Below are positions 26,023 to 38,432 of a stretch of DNA of 64,000 bases, one piece after another; position 1 is the stretch's first letter, and each line of letters opens with the position of its first letter. The translations under genes and the position numbers were made by a program. Source of the DNA: Canna indica (Eukaryota; Streptophyta; Magnoliopsida; Zingiberales; Cannaceae); assembly GCA_034359265.1 (NCBI GenBank), contig CP136897.1:19834001-19898000 (forward strand), read 5' to 3'. The notes below the pieces were generated by a model that was not told where the DNA came from, did not search any database, and saw only the letters and a program-made list of their open reading frames with translations.

Positions 26023-26120
26023 TACATTTTGTGGTTTACATTCCCAATTTGAAAATTGTACGAAACATAATTCTACTTTTGAAAATCTTGTACAAAGTTT
26101 TTTTTTTTGAAAAAACTAAG

Positions 26121-26967
26121 TTTATAATAGAGCAATTTCCCAGATCCAGATTATGAGGATGAGAAATTCCCAAATCCGGATCTAACATTGGGGAATTCCC
26201 AAAACAATAATTGAGTGGAATAAATACCTATTTTACCTTTGACCAAAGTCTCTAATTAGTTAGAGACTTTGATTAAAATTTTAAAAAAAAAATATAAAAA
26301 AATATTTAAAAATTTTAATTTATATAAAAAAGAGGTATAATAGAAATGAGATGTTAGATTCCAAAAAAATATATTTTCAAACCCTCTAACCAGTTAGAGA
26401 CATGAGATGTTAAAAAAGGAGTTATTTTTTTTTAAAAATATATAAAAATATATAGAAAATAATTTTAATTTATAAAAAAGGAATTATAATAAAAATGAGA
26501 TGTTAAATTCTAAAAAATACATTTTCAAACTCTCTAACCCATTAGAGACATTAGTTAAAAAGTTTTGAAAATATATAAAATAATTTTAATTTATAAAAAA
26601 ATGAGGTATAATAGAAATGAGATGTTAGATTCTAAAAAATAATTTTTAATACATTTTAAAAATTGTAAAATATTTTTGATATTATAGACTTTGGACAAAA
26701 GTCTTTAATACATTAGAGAGTTTAAAAAATATATTTTTTATTCTCTAATATTTTTTTTTATCATAAAAAATATTTTATAAATTAAAATTATATTTTAATA
26801 TTTTTTAATATTTTTTTTTAATTTTTGACCAAAGTCTCTAACTGGGGCAGAGACAAAATAGATATTTATTCTACTCAATTTATGTTTTAAAAATTCGCTA
26901 ATGTTAAATTTGAATTTGAGAATTTTTCATTCCCAAAATTTGAATATAAAAAATTGCTCTTTATAAT
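26121..26967. mobile_element. Long-TIR non-autonomous element, copy A
   Basis: The left end (TTATAATAGAGCAATTTCCC) and the complement of the right end (TTATAAAGAGCAATTT) begin imperfect inverted repeats that can be followed inward for over 100 bases (for example GAATAAATACCTATTTTACC against GAATAAATATCTATTTTGTC). The middle holds repeated blocks of GAGGTATAATAGAAATGAGA and TCTCTAAC/GTTAGAGAC. No coding capacity. The transposon superfamily is uncertain. Confidence 0.7.
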
Positions 26968-27039
26968 GTACCCGTAAAAATTTATGCACAAGATCCGTTA
27001 CAAGACTTACAACTGTCTATGGATAAACACATAAAACTT

Positions 27040-27112
27040 AATAATCAGATATCGAACTTAATTACGACCGTTGACAACAAGTCCAAATGTCTAATCACCG
27101 AGCTACCGATGG
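27040..27112 (-). repeat. tRNA-like (SINE) remnant, copy A
   Basis: On the minus strand, GGTAGCTCGGTGATTAGAC resembles a tRNA D-arm (Pol III box A), and about 48 bases further AGTTCGATATC resembles box B. The spacing and order fit a tRNA-derived SINE head. It is too diverged to be a working tRNA gene. Confidence 0.45.
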
Positions 27113-27126
27113 ATGGATTCATATAA

Positions 27127-27345
27127 AGTTATTTGAGCAATTACGCGAACTCATAACATGGATTCAAATTTTTTTGAATTTATAATTTTTTATCTGAAAA
27201 GACCGATTTTACGTCAAATAGCCGAGGCAGAATGTGCAAAAACAGGGTAAAACTAAAACCGGCCTTTCGGGTAAAGAATTATGGAATTCATGTTATGGAT
27301 TCCAATAATTGCTCAAGTTATTTCGTTTCGAAAAATTCATCTACT
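27127..27345. mobile_element. Short palindromic MITE just upstream of the histone deacetylase, copy A
   Basis: AGTTATTTGAGCAATTAC and CATAACATGGATTC on the left face AATTCATGTTATGGATT and TAATTGCTCAAGTTA on the right, giving imperfect inverted repeats about 40 bases long around a core of about 130 bases. It lies about 160 bases before the histone deacetylase ATG. Borders are approximate. Confidence 0.45.
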
Positions 27346-27503
27346 TTTTTTATCATTGTAATTTTCTTTTTCTGCGAATACGGGATTTTTTTTCAGTGCG
27401 TGTGATGGTCTGAGAAAGAATGAACGAAAGAAAGACCCAAACCCTATCACGCCTCTTCCTCGGACTTTGCTCCTTCCGATCGCCCGATCTGTCGCCAAGG
27501 TTG

Positions 27504-30500
27504 ATGGCGCCGCCTCCCGACGACATCCGGCGGCTCCGCGTTGGCCTCCTCTACGACGTGAGGATGTGCCGCCACCCGACGCCCGATGGGGAGATCCACC
27601 TGGAATGCCCCGACCGGATCCGCGCCATCTGGAACAAGCTCAACTCCGAGGGGATCCCTCAGAGGTAAATCGATCTTCGCCTCCTTCTCCTTTCCGTTTC
27701 AACATGCTGCTTTGCGATTCGTATTTACCTCGGGTTAACTGTGCATATATAACTTGGAGGCAGGCAGAAACTTGCAACCTTTGAATCCTGGTGTGCACTC
27801 GGCTATTGGTTTTTTATCATTTGGGTTAATTGGAGGCAGTTGCGAGAACAATAGATGTTTAGGATCCTATAGAAAGTACCTTGAGAGACATGCGGAATGA
27901 GAGTCAATTAGAAGGGTGAAGCAATCTAATCGCATATTTGTTTACATATCCCTAGATAAAGGTGAATAAACTATGTTTGTTGCGCACTTTTTGCAACCTG
28001 CATTTTATTCTGTTTGTGGCGTGAGCATATACCTAACAGAGTAGATTGATTTCAACTTCTTTATTTTCCTCTTTTCTAGCTCAAGGAATTATTCTACTCA
28101 TTATGCTTCTCATCCTAGACCTGGAAGAAAAATAAATAACTAACTCAAAAACCTGCAAAAGGTGTAGTTTTTATTTGGAATGCACACTTTCACATCAGGT
28201 TTGCCTCTTGGTTATGTGTTGTAAGCTTAGCTTCTTATGGAGCTTATGGAATACAAAAAAATACTTTGTGAAATCATATACTTAGTGTTGCTTTAGGTAA
28301 AAGTTACATGCGGGTTATGTATTTTTCTATTTCTTTATTTCATTTTTAAAAATTCCAATATGACATTTTGTATCAAATTTTTTGTCCTTTTCCTTTTGGA
28401 TTTTCAGGTGTATAGTTCTAGATGCTAAGAAAGCAAAGGACAAACACATAGCTCATGTTCATACCCTGAACCATATTAAGTTGATAAAGAATATCAGCTC
28501 AAAAGAGTTTGACTCCCGATGTCAAAGGATTGCTTCAAAGTTCAACTCTATATATCTCAATCAGGGTTCATCTGAAGCTGCTTACCTTGCTGCAGGGTCG
28601 GTTATTGAGGTATGGAATTATTTATTGCATAACACTTTTATGAAAATGCTACTCAAATTCATCTGGTCTTCCAGTGAAGTGTTATGTTGGTTATGATTAA
28701 AGCATGATATGGTGATAAAAACAATTATTTTAGTTTGAAGTTCCTTTGGCATTATGTTTATGCAATCTAAAGATAGTCTTAACAAAAATACAATTGATAT
28801 TCACCTTCCTTTTTCAAATGTCAAATAGGTAGCTGAGAAGGTTGCTAAAGGTGATTTAAATTCAGGTATTGCTATTGTTAGGCCTCCTGGACATCATGCA
28901 GAACCTGATGAAGCTATGGGGTTTTGCCTCTTTAATAATGTGGCAATTGCAGCTAGCTTTCTTTTAAATGAGAAGGTTTGCTCATGTCAGAAATTTCCTA
29001 TTATATGACTCTATCTTTCTCTAACAAGTTTTCTGATCTATTTATTGCAGCCATAATTAGGCATAAGGAAGATATTGATTGTTGACTGGGATGTTCATCA
29101 TGGAAATGGCAGCCAGAAAGTATTCTATGATGATCCTCGTGTATTATTTTTCTCTGTTCACAGGTATTGCATCTTTCCTTGTATTTTTATTCGTGATCTC
29201 TTACAATTTATACCCATTAATTTGTCAAACCAGTTCTAGTTATTTATTGGACATGTTCGTTAGCACTTTAGCAGTAGGCTTTATCTCATAAGTTCTCATC
29301 ATGTATAATTTATGCATCTTACTAATTCCTTCTACTCTAGGGTATATAATCTATTAGTTAGAACTTGAAACATATTAATCCTACTTCTACTAGTTTAGTG
29401 GTGACATTTTTTTCATGTATTTGTTGAAGGCAAATTGGATTCTCTGTCAGAGATTTGTCTTTTTCAATACTTATTGACCTCAGGTCATAGTGAATAACTA
29501 AATATTTTTAGTGTGCGTAAATTAATTGTGTATATTCTTTTCAATAACTAATTATGTACCTTGTGGACTCATTAGACATCATCCCCAACTTGTTCTTTCC
29601 TTCCGAGGAACTTGAAGTTACTTTGTCTGATTCTTATTTTCAAGATCCTGTTCACAGTTTTCTTGTATTTTATTTACTTTATGGGTTTAAGCTTTTAGCA
29701 AATTTTAGTATCTAAGTTTACGGACCTACCTATTTGAACTTATATGTTTGAGATCAAGTGGGATACAATGCTTCAAAATATTTATAATACCAGTATAATG
29801 TTTTAACTTTTAAGATATCTACCATTCAATTCATCACTGCAAAGCCTTATGGTAATGCTAGACCAAATTATAGATACTTCCAACTATAATTAGATTTCAG
29901 CCAATTTTCTGTGGAAGCTACTGCAAAATTAATCAAAAGAGCTGATATGGGAACAAAGAAACATTATTTGCTACTATATGATACTTTGTTGATTGCCTTT
30001 CTTATTCATACTAAGCGACTTTTAGGTGGTGTTTGGTTGAATGGAATAGATGGGGAATGAAATACTATTCCTTATGGCCTTTTTATTCCCTTGTTTGGTT
30101 GCAATTTATTGACAAGGAATAGGTGGGTCATAAGGAATAGATAAGGAATGTTATTTCCCCATGAATGAGGAGTACTATTCTTTACCTCAACCCAAGGATA
30201 TTTTTTTAATATTGTCCTTCAATAGTTATATATTACATAAGAATATAAAAAATTAAATTATTAAATTAATTTTAATAATTACATATCTAAAATAAATAAT
30301 AAATATTTCTTTATTAAATATTATTTTAATTATTATTTTATAAATACTATATATTTTAAAATAAAATATTTTTGTTATTTTCAAATTATTTAAAATTAAT
30401 ATCTTAAAATTAATCAATTATTTTACATTAATTTTTTTTTTAATATTGTTATTAATTAGAATAAGTTATTGTACAATTTATTATAATTTTAGAAGAGTAT

Positions 30501-33500
30501 TTTAGTAATTTTTCTCCCAATTTCTCGTCTTTTCCTTATACTAAGCAAACAAAGTAACATTATTCCTTGTCTATTCCTAACGTCAACCAAACAAGGTAAT
30601 ATTATTCCTTATCTATTCCATTCCCGGTCTATTCTTATTCCTTATGATTTCATTCCATCCAACCAAACACTACCTTAGTTGACCGGAGGTAAGTCATAAT
30701 TTCATATCTTAGTTTTATTGTTAAATAGTTGTGAAGAAATCTTTGTTGATTTTTGACATTAACTTCTTAATTGGCTCATATTGACATGATTTAGATCTAA
30801 AGTCTATTTATTGTGTGATAAATTTGCATCATTTGCCTATAATTTTGAGAGATCATCTCTTACTTGAAATGAAACCTTCATTGTTTTCGATCTAGGGGTT
30901 CAGACAAATTATTTTTTAATATATGCTCTATTTCTCAGGATAGGTTAGGGATCTTTATGCACTTTCTTGATTGAAATCTTTGTAAAAATGATTCTTTGCT
31001 TGGTTAATTATTTGATTATAATGTTAAGGGCAGAGCTAAGAATAGTCATCCTATGTTTTCTGTATGAAATCCCATCCAAATGCTAATTTGATCAAGTTCT
31101 TATGGTATAGTTTTGCTACTTTTTTTCTATTTTAATTTAGCAGTATAAAAAAGAAGCTAAAACTGAAACTATCCCCTATGGATCATAAACACTCTTGAGA
31201 AACAATGGAATGTTGCTTTTAGTAATTAATTGAGTGCTTCTAATCATTTTTAATTGACTGCAAAGTGGGTTTGTTAATGCACAATAGTAAAAAAATAAGT
31301 AGAATATTTTTCTTTTAGGTTTGACTCGGGAAGCTTCTATCCAGCTGGTGGCGATGGTGCTTACTTTATGATTGGGGAAGGAGCAGGTGCTGGGTATAAC
31401 ATTAACATTCCATGGGAACATGGGCAATGTGGTGATGCAGACTATTTTGCTGTATGGGACCATGTATTGATTCCCATAGCTGAGGCTTACAATCCTGACA
31501 TTATTTTGGTATCTGCCGGATTTGATGCAGGTTATCTTTATTTTCACGTGTTCATAAATATCTTTTGCTTTTGCCTAACCAACTTTGAGAAACTTGGTTA
31601 GTAAAGGCATACATGTGTTATATCTTCTTCGTTAATATGGAAGATCTTGAAAGTTTTGGAGATTTGAAAAAGTAATGAGGTCTTTGGCACTCATTATAGA
31701 GATGTTAGAGATCATAGTTATCTATAGGATATGATCTTAATAAATATTTGATGATCGTGATTAGTTAACTTACTTTTTTGGTGCAATAACAAATTCATAA
31801 AAGGCTGTTTGGTTTCTTGCAAGTAGACTTGTTGTAATTGTAAATGTAATTGGAACATCTAGATTAATGAATTGTTTGTTTTATCTAGTTGCATGTAAAG
31901 TTTTAAAACTTGCAAAATTATTTGCAGCTTAAAAAAAAGTCTGCAAGTTTTACATGTAGGCTGCAACTTTGATTTGCGAGCAACCAAACACCCCCATGGT
32001 AGATAGCAACTTATCATTCTAATATGGTTTTACCAAAGGGATTTATCAATCTTGGAGGTTTTAAAAGCTTCTATTATCTCTCAAATGCTTGAAATTCACA
32101 TAAGTGTATTGTATCAATCTACCTTCCCATGGTATCTTTTTGACTTTTCTGTTCCAATTGGGATAACCAAACAAGTCTTAAGATTTGAGGTTGATAACTT
32201 TTACATTGATTCATGCAATTTTTTTTTCAAGTGGGAAGTAAATTATTTAGGGGTTGTTTGGTTGATAGGAACTCATGTGGGAATTGCAACTTTCTAGGAA
32301 GTAGAAGGTTTACCTCTTGTTTGGTTGATATAAAGTATGCAAAATGAGAAAAGTCATACTTTCCAAGTAAGTTCTGCTAGCTTACCTAGCCTCCCACTTA
32401 AGTTCCATGTGTTGCATTTTAAAATATATAAGTACAAAATTGCTCCCTTTTTAAACACTCTTGACCAGTAGCTAGTGTGAATGGGGAAAAGAAAGGCATA
32501 AAACTAAACCAAAATAAAGGATTAATTATGATTGTTAATTAATTTGTATTGTATAATTAATATATAACTAAAATATATAGCTAAGTAATATTATATAGTA
32601 GTATTAATATGATATTTTTAGTATTGTAATATTCTAATATAATATTATGTTATTAATTTTAAATAATTTGTATTATAATATTATCATAATATAATTATAT
32701 AACAAAGAGTATATTAGTCATTTTAAGTGGAAAAGTAGATAGTTGAAACAAATAAGATATAAGAAGCTTATGGGAATTGGCAATTAAAATCCATGCTATG
32801 CTTAAATTGCGTGTTGCCTTACACAGCTCAAAAGCTTGAAAAGATCCTGGTAGTGGATCGGGCATTATTTTGTTCTCATTTGATTTATCATTCTTTCTAT
32901 TACCCCATGTGAACAGATAAGATTACCACCTTTGTTCTTTCTCATGAATGTACTTTATAACCACTTAAAATCATTTTCTCATGTTTGTCATATTTGTGTG
33001 CATATGCATCTAGCATGTGGCATCTACCAGTCTAATTTGTTTTGTGCATGTTTTTTAGTTGACCATATATTTTGTTAAATTAGTGACTAGAGCATTGCTC
33101 ACGATTGTTTATTCATCCTCTATTAAATTAGCACTTGTAAGGCAGGAAAGTTTGAGAAAGGTCATGTCGGAGATTAATGCAGGAAGAATCATTGAGGGAG
33201 TCAAAAACAGCCAATATCTACTGTATTAGTCTGAGCATTTAAACATCCATTTAATATGACAGTTCAAAGGCTAAAACTTATGACTTGCTTACTGACCTCA
33301 GTAATTATCATTGCATAGATGGTGTGCAGACATCTTTATCAACCTTTATCTGTATGCAGTAATGTAGATGCTACATGGCACAGTTTTATACTTTAGCAAA
33401 TGATCAATAGTTATATTATTTGTTTTTCTGTTTTTCCCTTTCTGAGAATTTTTATTGACGTGTTTTGAACAGCCATTGGTGATCCCCTTGGTGGTTGTTG

Positions 33501-36500
33501 TGTTACACCTTATGGATATTCAGTTTTATTTGGAAAAGGTAACTATTTTTCAAACTACTGATTTGTTCTTTAATCTGGTCTTTCCAGGTTGATCCGCAAA
33601 CCTGATTTGTTGACATGTGTTGTTAAAATTTATAATTGATTATTGCTTTGTATTTGTTCCAACCGTATGTGAACTGCATCTGTTTTTTCTTATATTGACT
33701 TCTCGGTTGTCTTTTTACTGTTTAATTTGATGAGATTTGCTCAAGGAAAGATAGTAATGGCCCTAGAAGGTGGATATAATCTTAAGTCCATAGCAAATTC
33801 TGTTCTCGCTTGTGCAAAAGTACTCTTGCATGAAGAATATGTTGGATCTACACGGACCCCAATTTTTGAGTCTACATGGCATGTCATAGAGACGGTAATA
33901 CATTGTCATACTATTCCATTTCTTATATTATTTTTGTTTTGATATATTGAAATATTTATTCTCTTACATATATATCTGTTTTCTCCAGGTTCGTCATGAA
34001 CTAAAAGGATACTGGTCTGTACTGAATGTTGAGTTACCTCAGAGCCTACTGCTTAGCAATAGCAGACCTCGCCCACCAGAGGTGCTTAACATTTTTTTTC
34101 TTTTATATATCAGTTTTATAACTTAGCTCTGTATTCAGCAAATGGTGGGTACCTATTGTTAGCATTGCATATACTTGATTCTAACGTCGGTGAAAATGGT
34201 GCATTGGGGATAATATGTTCCTACAAAAGTTTGAGAAATTTAGGATATGAACCAAACCCGTCTTCTTGATTAGCTGGTTTAATATGGTTAAATTAAACTA
34301 ATCAGATTCTGGATTCTAGATTTGAAATCTCTGAATAAGTGGAAAGTACCATCTCAATCCAAAATTTCATGATCAACTCAAGATTGCCTTTTTTTTAATC
34401 TTTGGTACATTTTATGAGTTCTAATTAGTTAGTGGCTTCCATTTATCTTTGTTTTTATGTAAAAGGATCAACATTATTGCTTGAGTGGTCTAAATATGAG
34501 AGGATACATGGCCTATGCTCAAATATGCATCCTTATGTCTCGAGAATACACATGAATGCAGCTTTTATATCGCTTCTGAAAGCACAAACTTTCAAGTGTA
34601 ATATATTAAAACTGTAATTAGGAATGTACTCATTGTGGTCTCTTTTCTTGGTTATTAAAGTTCAGTAATTTTCATTGTTTTCATCTATGATAAAGATGAA
34701 GGATGCCTGCTGTCATCTTGGGATTTCTGGTTTACTTCATTGTGATGACATTATGAACATAGGAATATTCATACTTGGTTTTCACTAGTTTCGTACTTAT
34801 TCAGCTACACCTTTCAACTTTCTTCTTTTTCATATGAATAAATCATGATATGATGTCTTGCTTTATCATCTGAAGAAGCAGATATTATTACCAACATAGT
34901 TGGAACTGTTTGGAAATTTGGCACTATTGGTTACATAAATTCTTGGGTGAGACTGGGACTTATTATATACTATATAGGTTCATTTACCTTATTTTTCTTC
35001 TAGTGTTAAAAAAAATTTGCAATGTCTTATTTTCTCTATTAGTTTGTATCCATAAAGCCTACAGTTTCAGGTAATATACTCTAGTTCCAAGTCTGATGTT
35101 GAAAATGATGAGGAAGTCAGCACTGCACACATCATAAACAATGAAGAACCTGCTGAGGATAATCTGATTCTACCCCTTTCAAAACTCAAAATAGATGAAG
35201 ATAACCATGAGAAATTACATGCTTCAAAGCAAGTCCAAATAGTTGGAAGTTCAACTCCATCTGAAGCATGCCATGATGCACAAGAATTGGCACCTAATAA
35301 TACTGCCCTTTGTGGTTTCACTTGGAGATCTTTATTATCAGGAGTTGAAGTTTGGTATGCCACCTATGGATCGAATATGTGGAAACCAAGATTCCTATGC
35401 TATATAGAAGGTGGAAAGGTGGGCATACTTTTGTCTGACAAACTTAGATATTTTTTGCATTTTATATGATTGGAAGATATTTTTTCCCTTGGAATATTTT
35501 AGCAATTTCAATTTGTGTATCTTAATTGTTCATTATCTTTTGTTGGAAATTAAATTGGTTGTATATAGTTCCTTTCAGCGTTCTTCTTTATTTACTTATT
35601 GATAAAAAAATGTTCAGCAGGGAAAAACCTCATGTGTTGAGAAACTTCCACTAACTTGATTGTGCCCTAAAGATAGTGTTTGCAGCATTTCATTAGAAAT
35701 ACACTACTCCATGAATCCAGTAAATTTTTAATATATTATGTTCTCCCTATTATTATCATGTGCTAAACTTTCTTCTATTACAATTTTTGCCCTAATTTGG
35801 GTTTTGAGATGAACTGAGTACTTGTTTTTGAGGCCCTATCCATTTGTTTTGTTACCCAAGGCTTGGTTAGAATTATATTTCTATTAGGTTGTAGAATTTA
35901 CTATATTTCAGCAATATATCTAATTGATCCATGTTACTCTATTTGTAAGACTGAACTAAGTTACTATCTAATAAATGTTATGGATATAACATGTAACATT
36001 TATTTTCGTTCTTATATGTAAATTCTGGAAACAAATGTAATGTGTTAGAAGAAACCACAATAAATTTTCCAATTTCAACTGAAGAATCACTGTCATGAAA
36101 TTTTCCACTCTAAACATCAATAGTATATCTCCACAATAGACATGCACATTGTCTCAAAATTTATATGGGGTCTCCTGGAATCAGTGTACTACTGTACTGG
36201 AATCATTCCCAAGTTATATCTAACTTTTTCAAGCTACATTTTTTATTAATCAAAAAGTTAAGATCAATTGGATGAATATTGGTGCAAGAATGTGGTGTTC
36301 TCTTAAATCTCCTAGTTTTCTTCCTTCTGATTCTGGAATTTTTCTTGGTTTGGACTTTGCTATTTCCATTTTTTCCCTTTAACTTTTGTAGGTGGACGGC
36401 ATGAGTACACGGCGCTGTGGATCACTTGATAAAAGCTCACCAAAGCAAACCATCTGGAAAATTGTCCCGCATCGCTTGCTCTTTGGAAGATCTTATACGC

Positions 36501-38432
36501 GCACATGGGGTGATGGAGGTGTTGCTTTTCTTAATCCTGAAAGGGGCACAAGTGACCGAGCTTACTTGTGCATCTATAGAATAACGTATGTCCTACATTT
36601 TTTTAATTTTAAAAAATGTTCATTTTCCACCTTCTTATGTTCATTTTCCTACTTTCACTGTGCTCTTTTCTAGGCTTGAGCAGTTCAATGATGTATTGTT
36701 CCAAGAAAATAGTTTACACCAAGAAGATGCTACACTTCAAGGGTTGGAGTCCCCTCTGTTGAATTTAGGCATCCTTGACTATGTTGTTAAGAACAAGTCT
36801 TTGCCTCTGGAAACCCTTAAGGTACAGTTCATGCTTCGCTTCAAAAAGAAATTGTATATCGTTGTTGAGAAAATTTATGTGGTAATATACTTTCTTGATA
36901 ATGTGCATCCTCACATGCTTGATGAGTGTTTTGGAGATATTGCAGAATGGATGGTACTCCACAGTTCTGTTTTTGGGAAAAGAGGATGAGCTTCCAATTT
37001 TAACAATGACGTATGTCTTTATCTTGCTACTTCGTTTTTCTATATTTTTATACTTAGATGTTTTCATTTGCTTGAGAAATTTATTAATAAAATGCACCAA
37101 TGAATAAAAAGGTTCACCTCTGTTTAGCTAGTTCATAGGTAATTTTGATGGCATCAGGATACAAAGTACAAAAGAATATCCTTGTATCTGGAGTAGGGTG
37201 TTACCATGAGTTGTTCTTTGTGTGTGGGTGATGGCATATACTTGATCAAAGCTCATATATTTCTCTTTTGGGTTGTTTCTTTTCATGTTGAATGTTTTAT
37301 GGTAGCATCTTCAGTTAATGCTTCAGTCTTATCCAGTTCTTCATAATTATGAAGCATGCCATTTATAAAAAAAATCGTTTTTGATTTGTGAGTTCTAGTG
37401 CAAATCCACTTGAAAGAGACGACGATCTTTCAAATTGAGTTATAATGACTAAAAATGTCCAAATTATGTGTCAGATGTTTTTTTTCATGCTTTTGAGTTG
37501 TGTAATTGATGGAGAGCATATACGATTCTTTCTTTTTTAAGTCTCTGTAGTTCTTCCTCTATTTCTCATATGAATAATTCAAATGGACTCACCTTGTTTC
37601 CCTCACAATATCTATAATTTTTCCTCAAATGTGTTATATATCATCTTGGACACTTTTTCCTCAGTTCATCGCCGTTAAGTACACCTTATTGTTTGCGAAT
37701 GTTGCGCGTTTGTTTGCGAGAATTTTCTTCGAGTTTTCGTTTCGCGAAAACTGAAATCAGTTTTCGAGTTTCGGTTTTTCGGTTTCGATTTTTTTGTTTG
37801 GCAAAAACCTATTTGTTTGACATGTTCAATTTTCATGTTTCACGAAACTTTTATCCCAAAAGGGTCGTGAAAATGCGGGAAGTAGTTTTCACGCTTGTGT
37901 GTATTTGGGTGTTTCGCGAAAATGGGTTTTCCCAAAACACGAACCGAATCCCGCCCATGTTGTCGTCAACAAACAATATTTCGAGCCTGTTTTCGATTTC
38001 GGGCGAAAACGAAAACAGAAAACAGGGCTAACAAAGTTGGTTTAGCTGGTGCAACAATAATCTCAACAATGCATGTGTATGGTTTGACAGCTTTCAATGA
38101 CAACACTTTTCCTCTTCAATATTGGTGCAATGCAAATTCTTTTTATATCTTGTTTATTCCTCTGTTAATCTGTTACTTTTAGTACCGTACTTCACAAGTT
38201 CACATTAATGAGGTTCTCTTCAAAACCTTGACATATTCTAACCATGTATTTTTTTGTTGTATGCAGGTGTTCTGCGTCACATGTCGAGCGTTTCAAATCT
38301 GGTAAAGTACCCACATCTGCGCCTTCAGAGCCCTACATGAACACACTAGTGAATGGCCTGGTGGAAGGGAAGCAACTAACCAAGGAGGAGGCCATTGCAT
38401 ATGTGAATGATGCTGCCTCAAGGAGATTATAA
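27504..38432 (+). CDS. HDA5: Plant class II histone deacetylase (HDA5/HDA18-like), copy A, probably disrupted
   Basis: Zinc-dependent deacetylase of lysines in histones and other proteins. Exons: 27504-27664, 28408-28609, 28829-28975, 29051-29163, 31319-31530, 33473-33538, about 33728-33894, 33989-34081, 35071-35418, 36392-36585, 36674-36821, 36946-37010 and 38267-38432, about 690 codons. Catalytic blocks are present: [49 protein letters not shown] and ALEGGYNL. The C-terminal half ([64 protein letters not shown]) is the extra domain of HDA5-type plant enzymes. Two lesions are seen: an in-frame TAA (29054-29056) near the start of exon 4, and no AG acceptor before exon 7 (TA at 33723-33724 in the expected place). 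It is therefore either a recent pseudogene or uses alternative splicing. An upstream in-frame ATG lies at 27420. Confidence 0.85.
30025..30674. mobile_element. Tourist-like MITE in histone deacetylase intron 4
   Basis: The left end GGTGGTGTTTGGTTGAATGG and the right end CCATCCAACCAAACACTACC are inverted repeats, flanked by the direct trinucleotide TTA (30022-30024 and 30675-30677), the usual target of Tourist/PIF MITEs. The 650-bp body is AT-rich and non-coding, with internal ATTCCTTATCTATTCC repeats. Confidence 0.88.
31803..31993. mobile_element. Small MITE in histone deacetylase intron 5
   Basis: GGCTGTTTGGTTTCTTGCAA at the left and the complement of the right end (GGGTGTTTGGTTGCTCGCAA) form inverted repeats around a core of about 150 bp. 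The flanking duplication is unclear. Confidence 0.55.
37690..38033. mobile_element. Non-autonomous relative of the Harbinger element in the last histone deacetylase intron
   Basis: The left end (GCGCGTTTGTTTGCGAGAAT) resembles the right inverted end of the large Harbinger element (GGGCGCGTTTGTTTACGAAA). The right end (CGAAAACAGAAAACAGGGC) resembles the complement of that element's left end. The inside is rich in the same TTTCGCGAAAAC motifs. About 340 bp and non-coding, as expected for a deletion derivative. Confidence 0.65.

Larger units (their letters stand above)
12805..27813. repeat. Large direct duplication, copy A (visible matching part)
   Basis: From the block AACCGATTCTAGGTCCCAAT at 12805 onward, this DNA matches 48723-64000 in the same order and orientation: MULE, Harbinger element, long-TIR element, SINE-like remnant, MITE, then the promoter, exon 1 and part of intron 1 of a histone deacetylase gene. 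The match is broken only by scattered substitutions and small indels. Copy A is about 270 bases shorter over this stretch, mainly through a deletion of about 126 bp near 17300 and 116 bp missing from the gene leader near 27436. The match is cut off only by the right window edge. Confidence 0.95.

Noticed and set aside
27040..27112. Functional tRNA gene on the minus strand
   Set aside because: Box A and box B resemblance is present, but the acceptor stem does not pair and the anticodon arm is poor; a SINE remnant is more likely.
32250..32800. Another MITE starting GGGGTTGTTTGGTTGATAGG in histone deacetylase intron 5
   Set aside because: The left end resembles MITE ends, but no matching inverted right end could be found.
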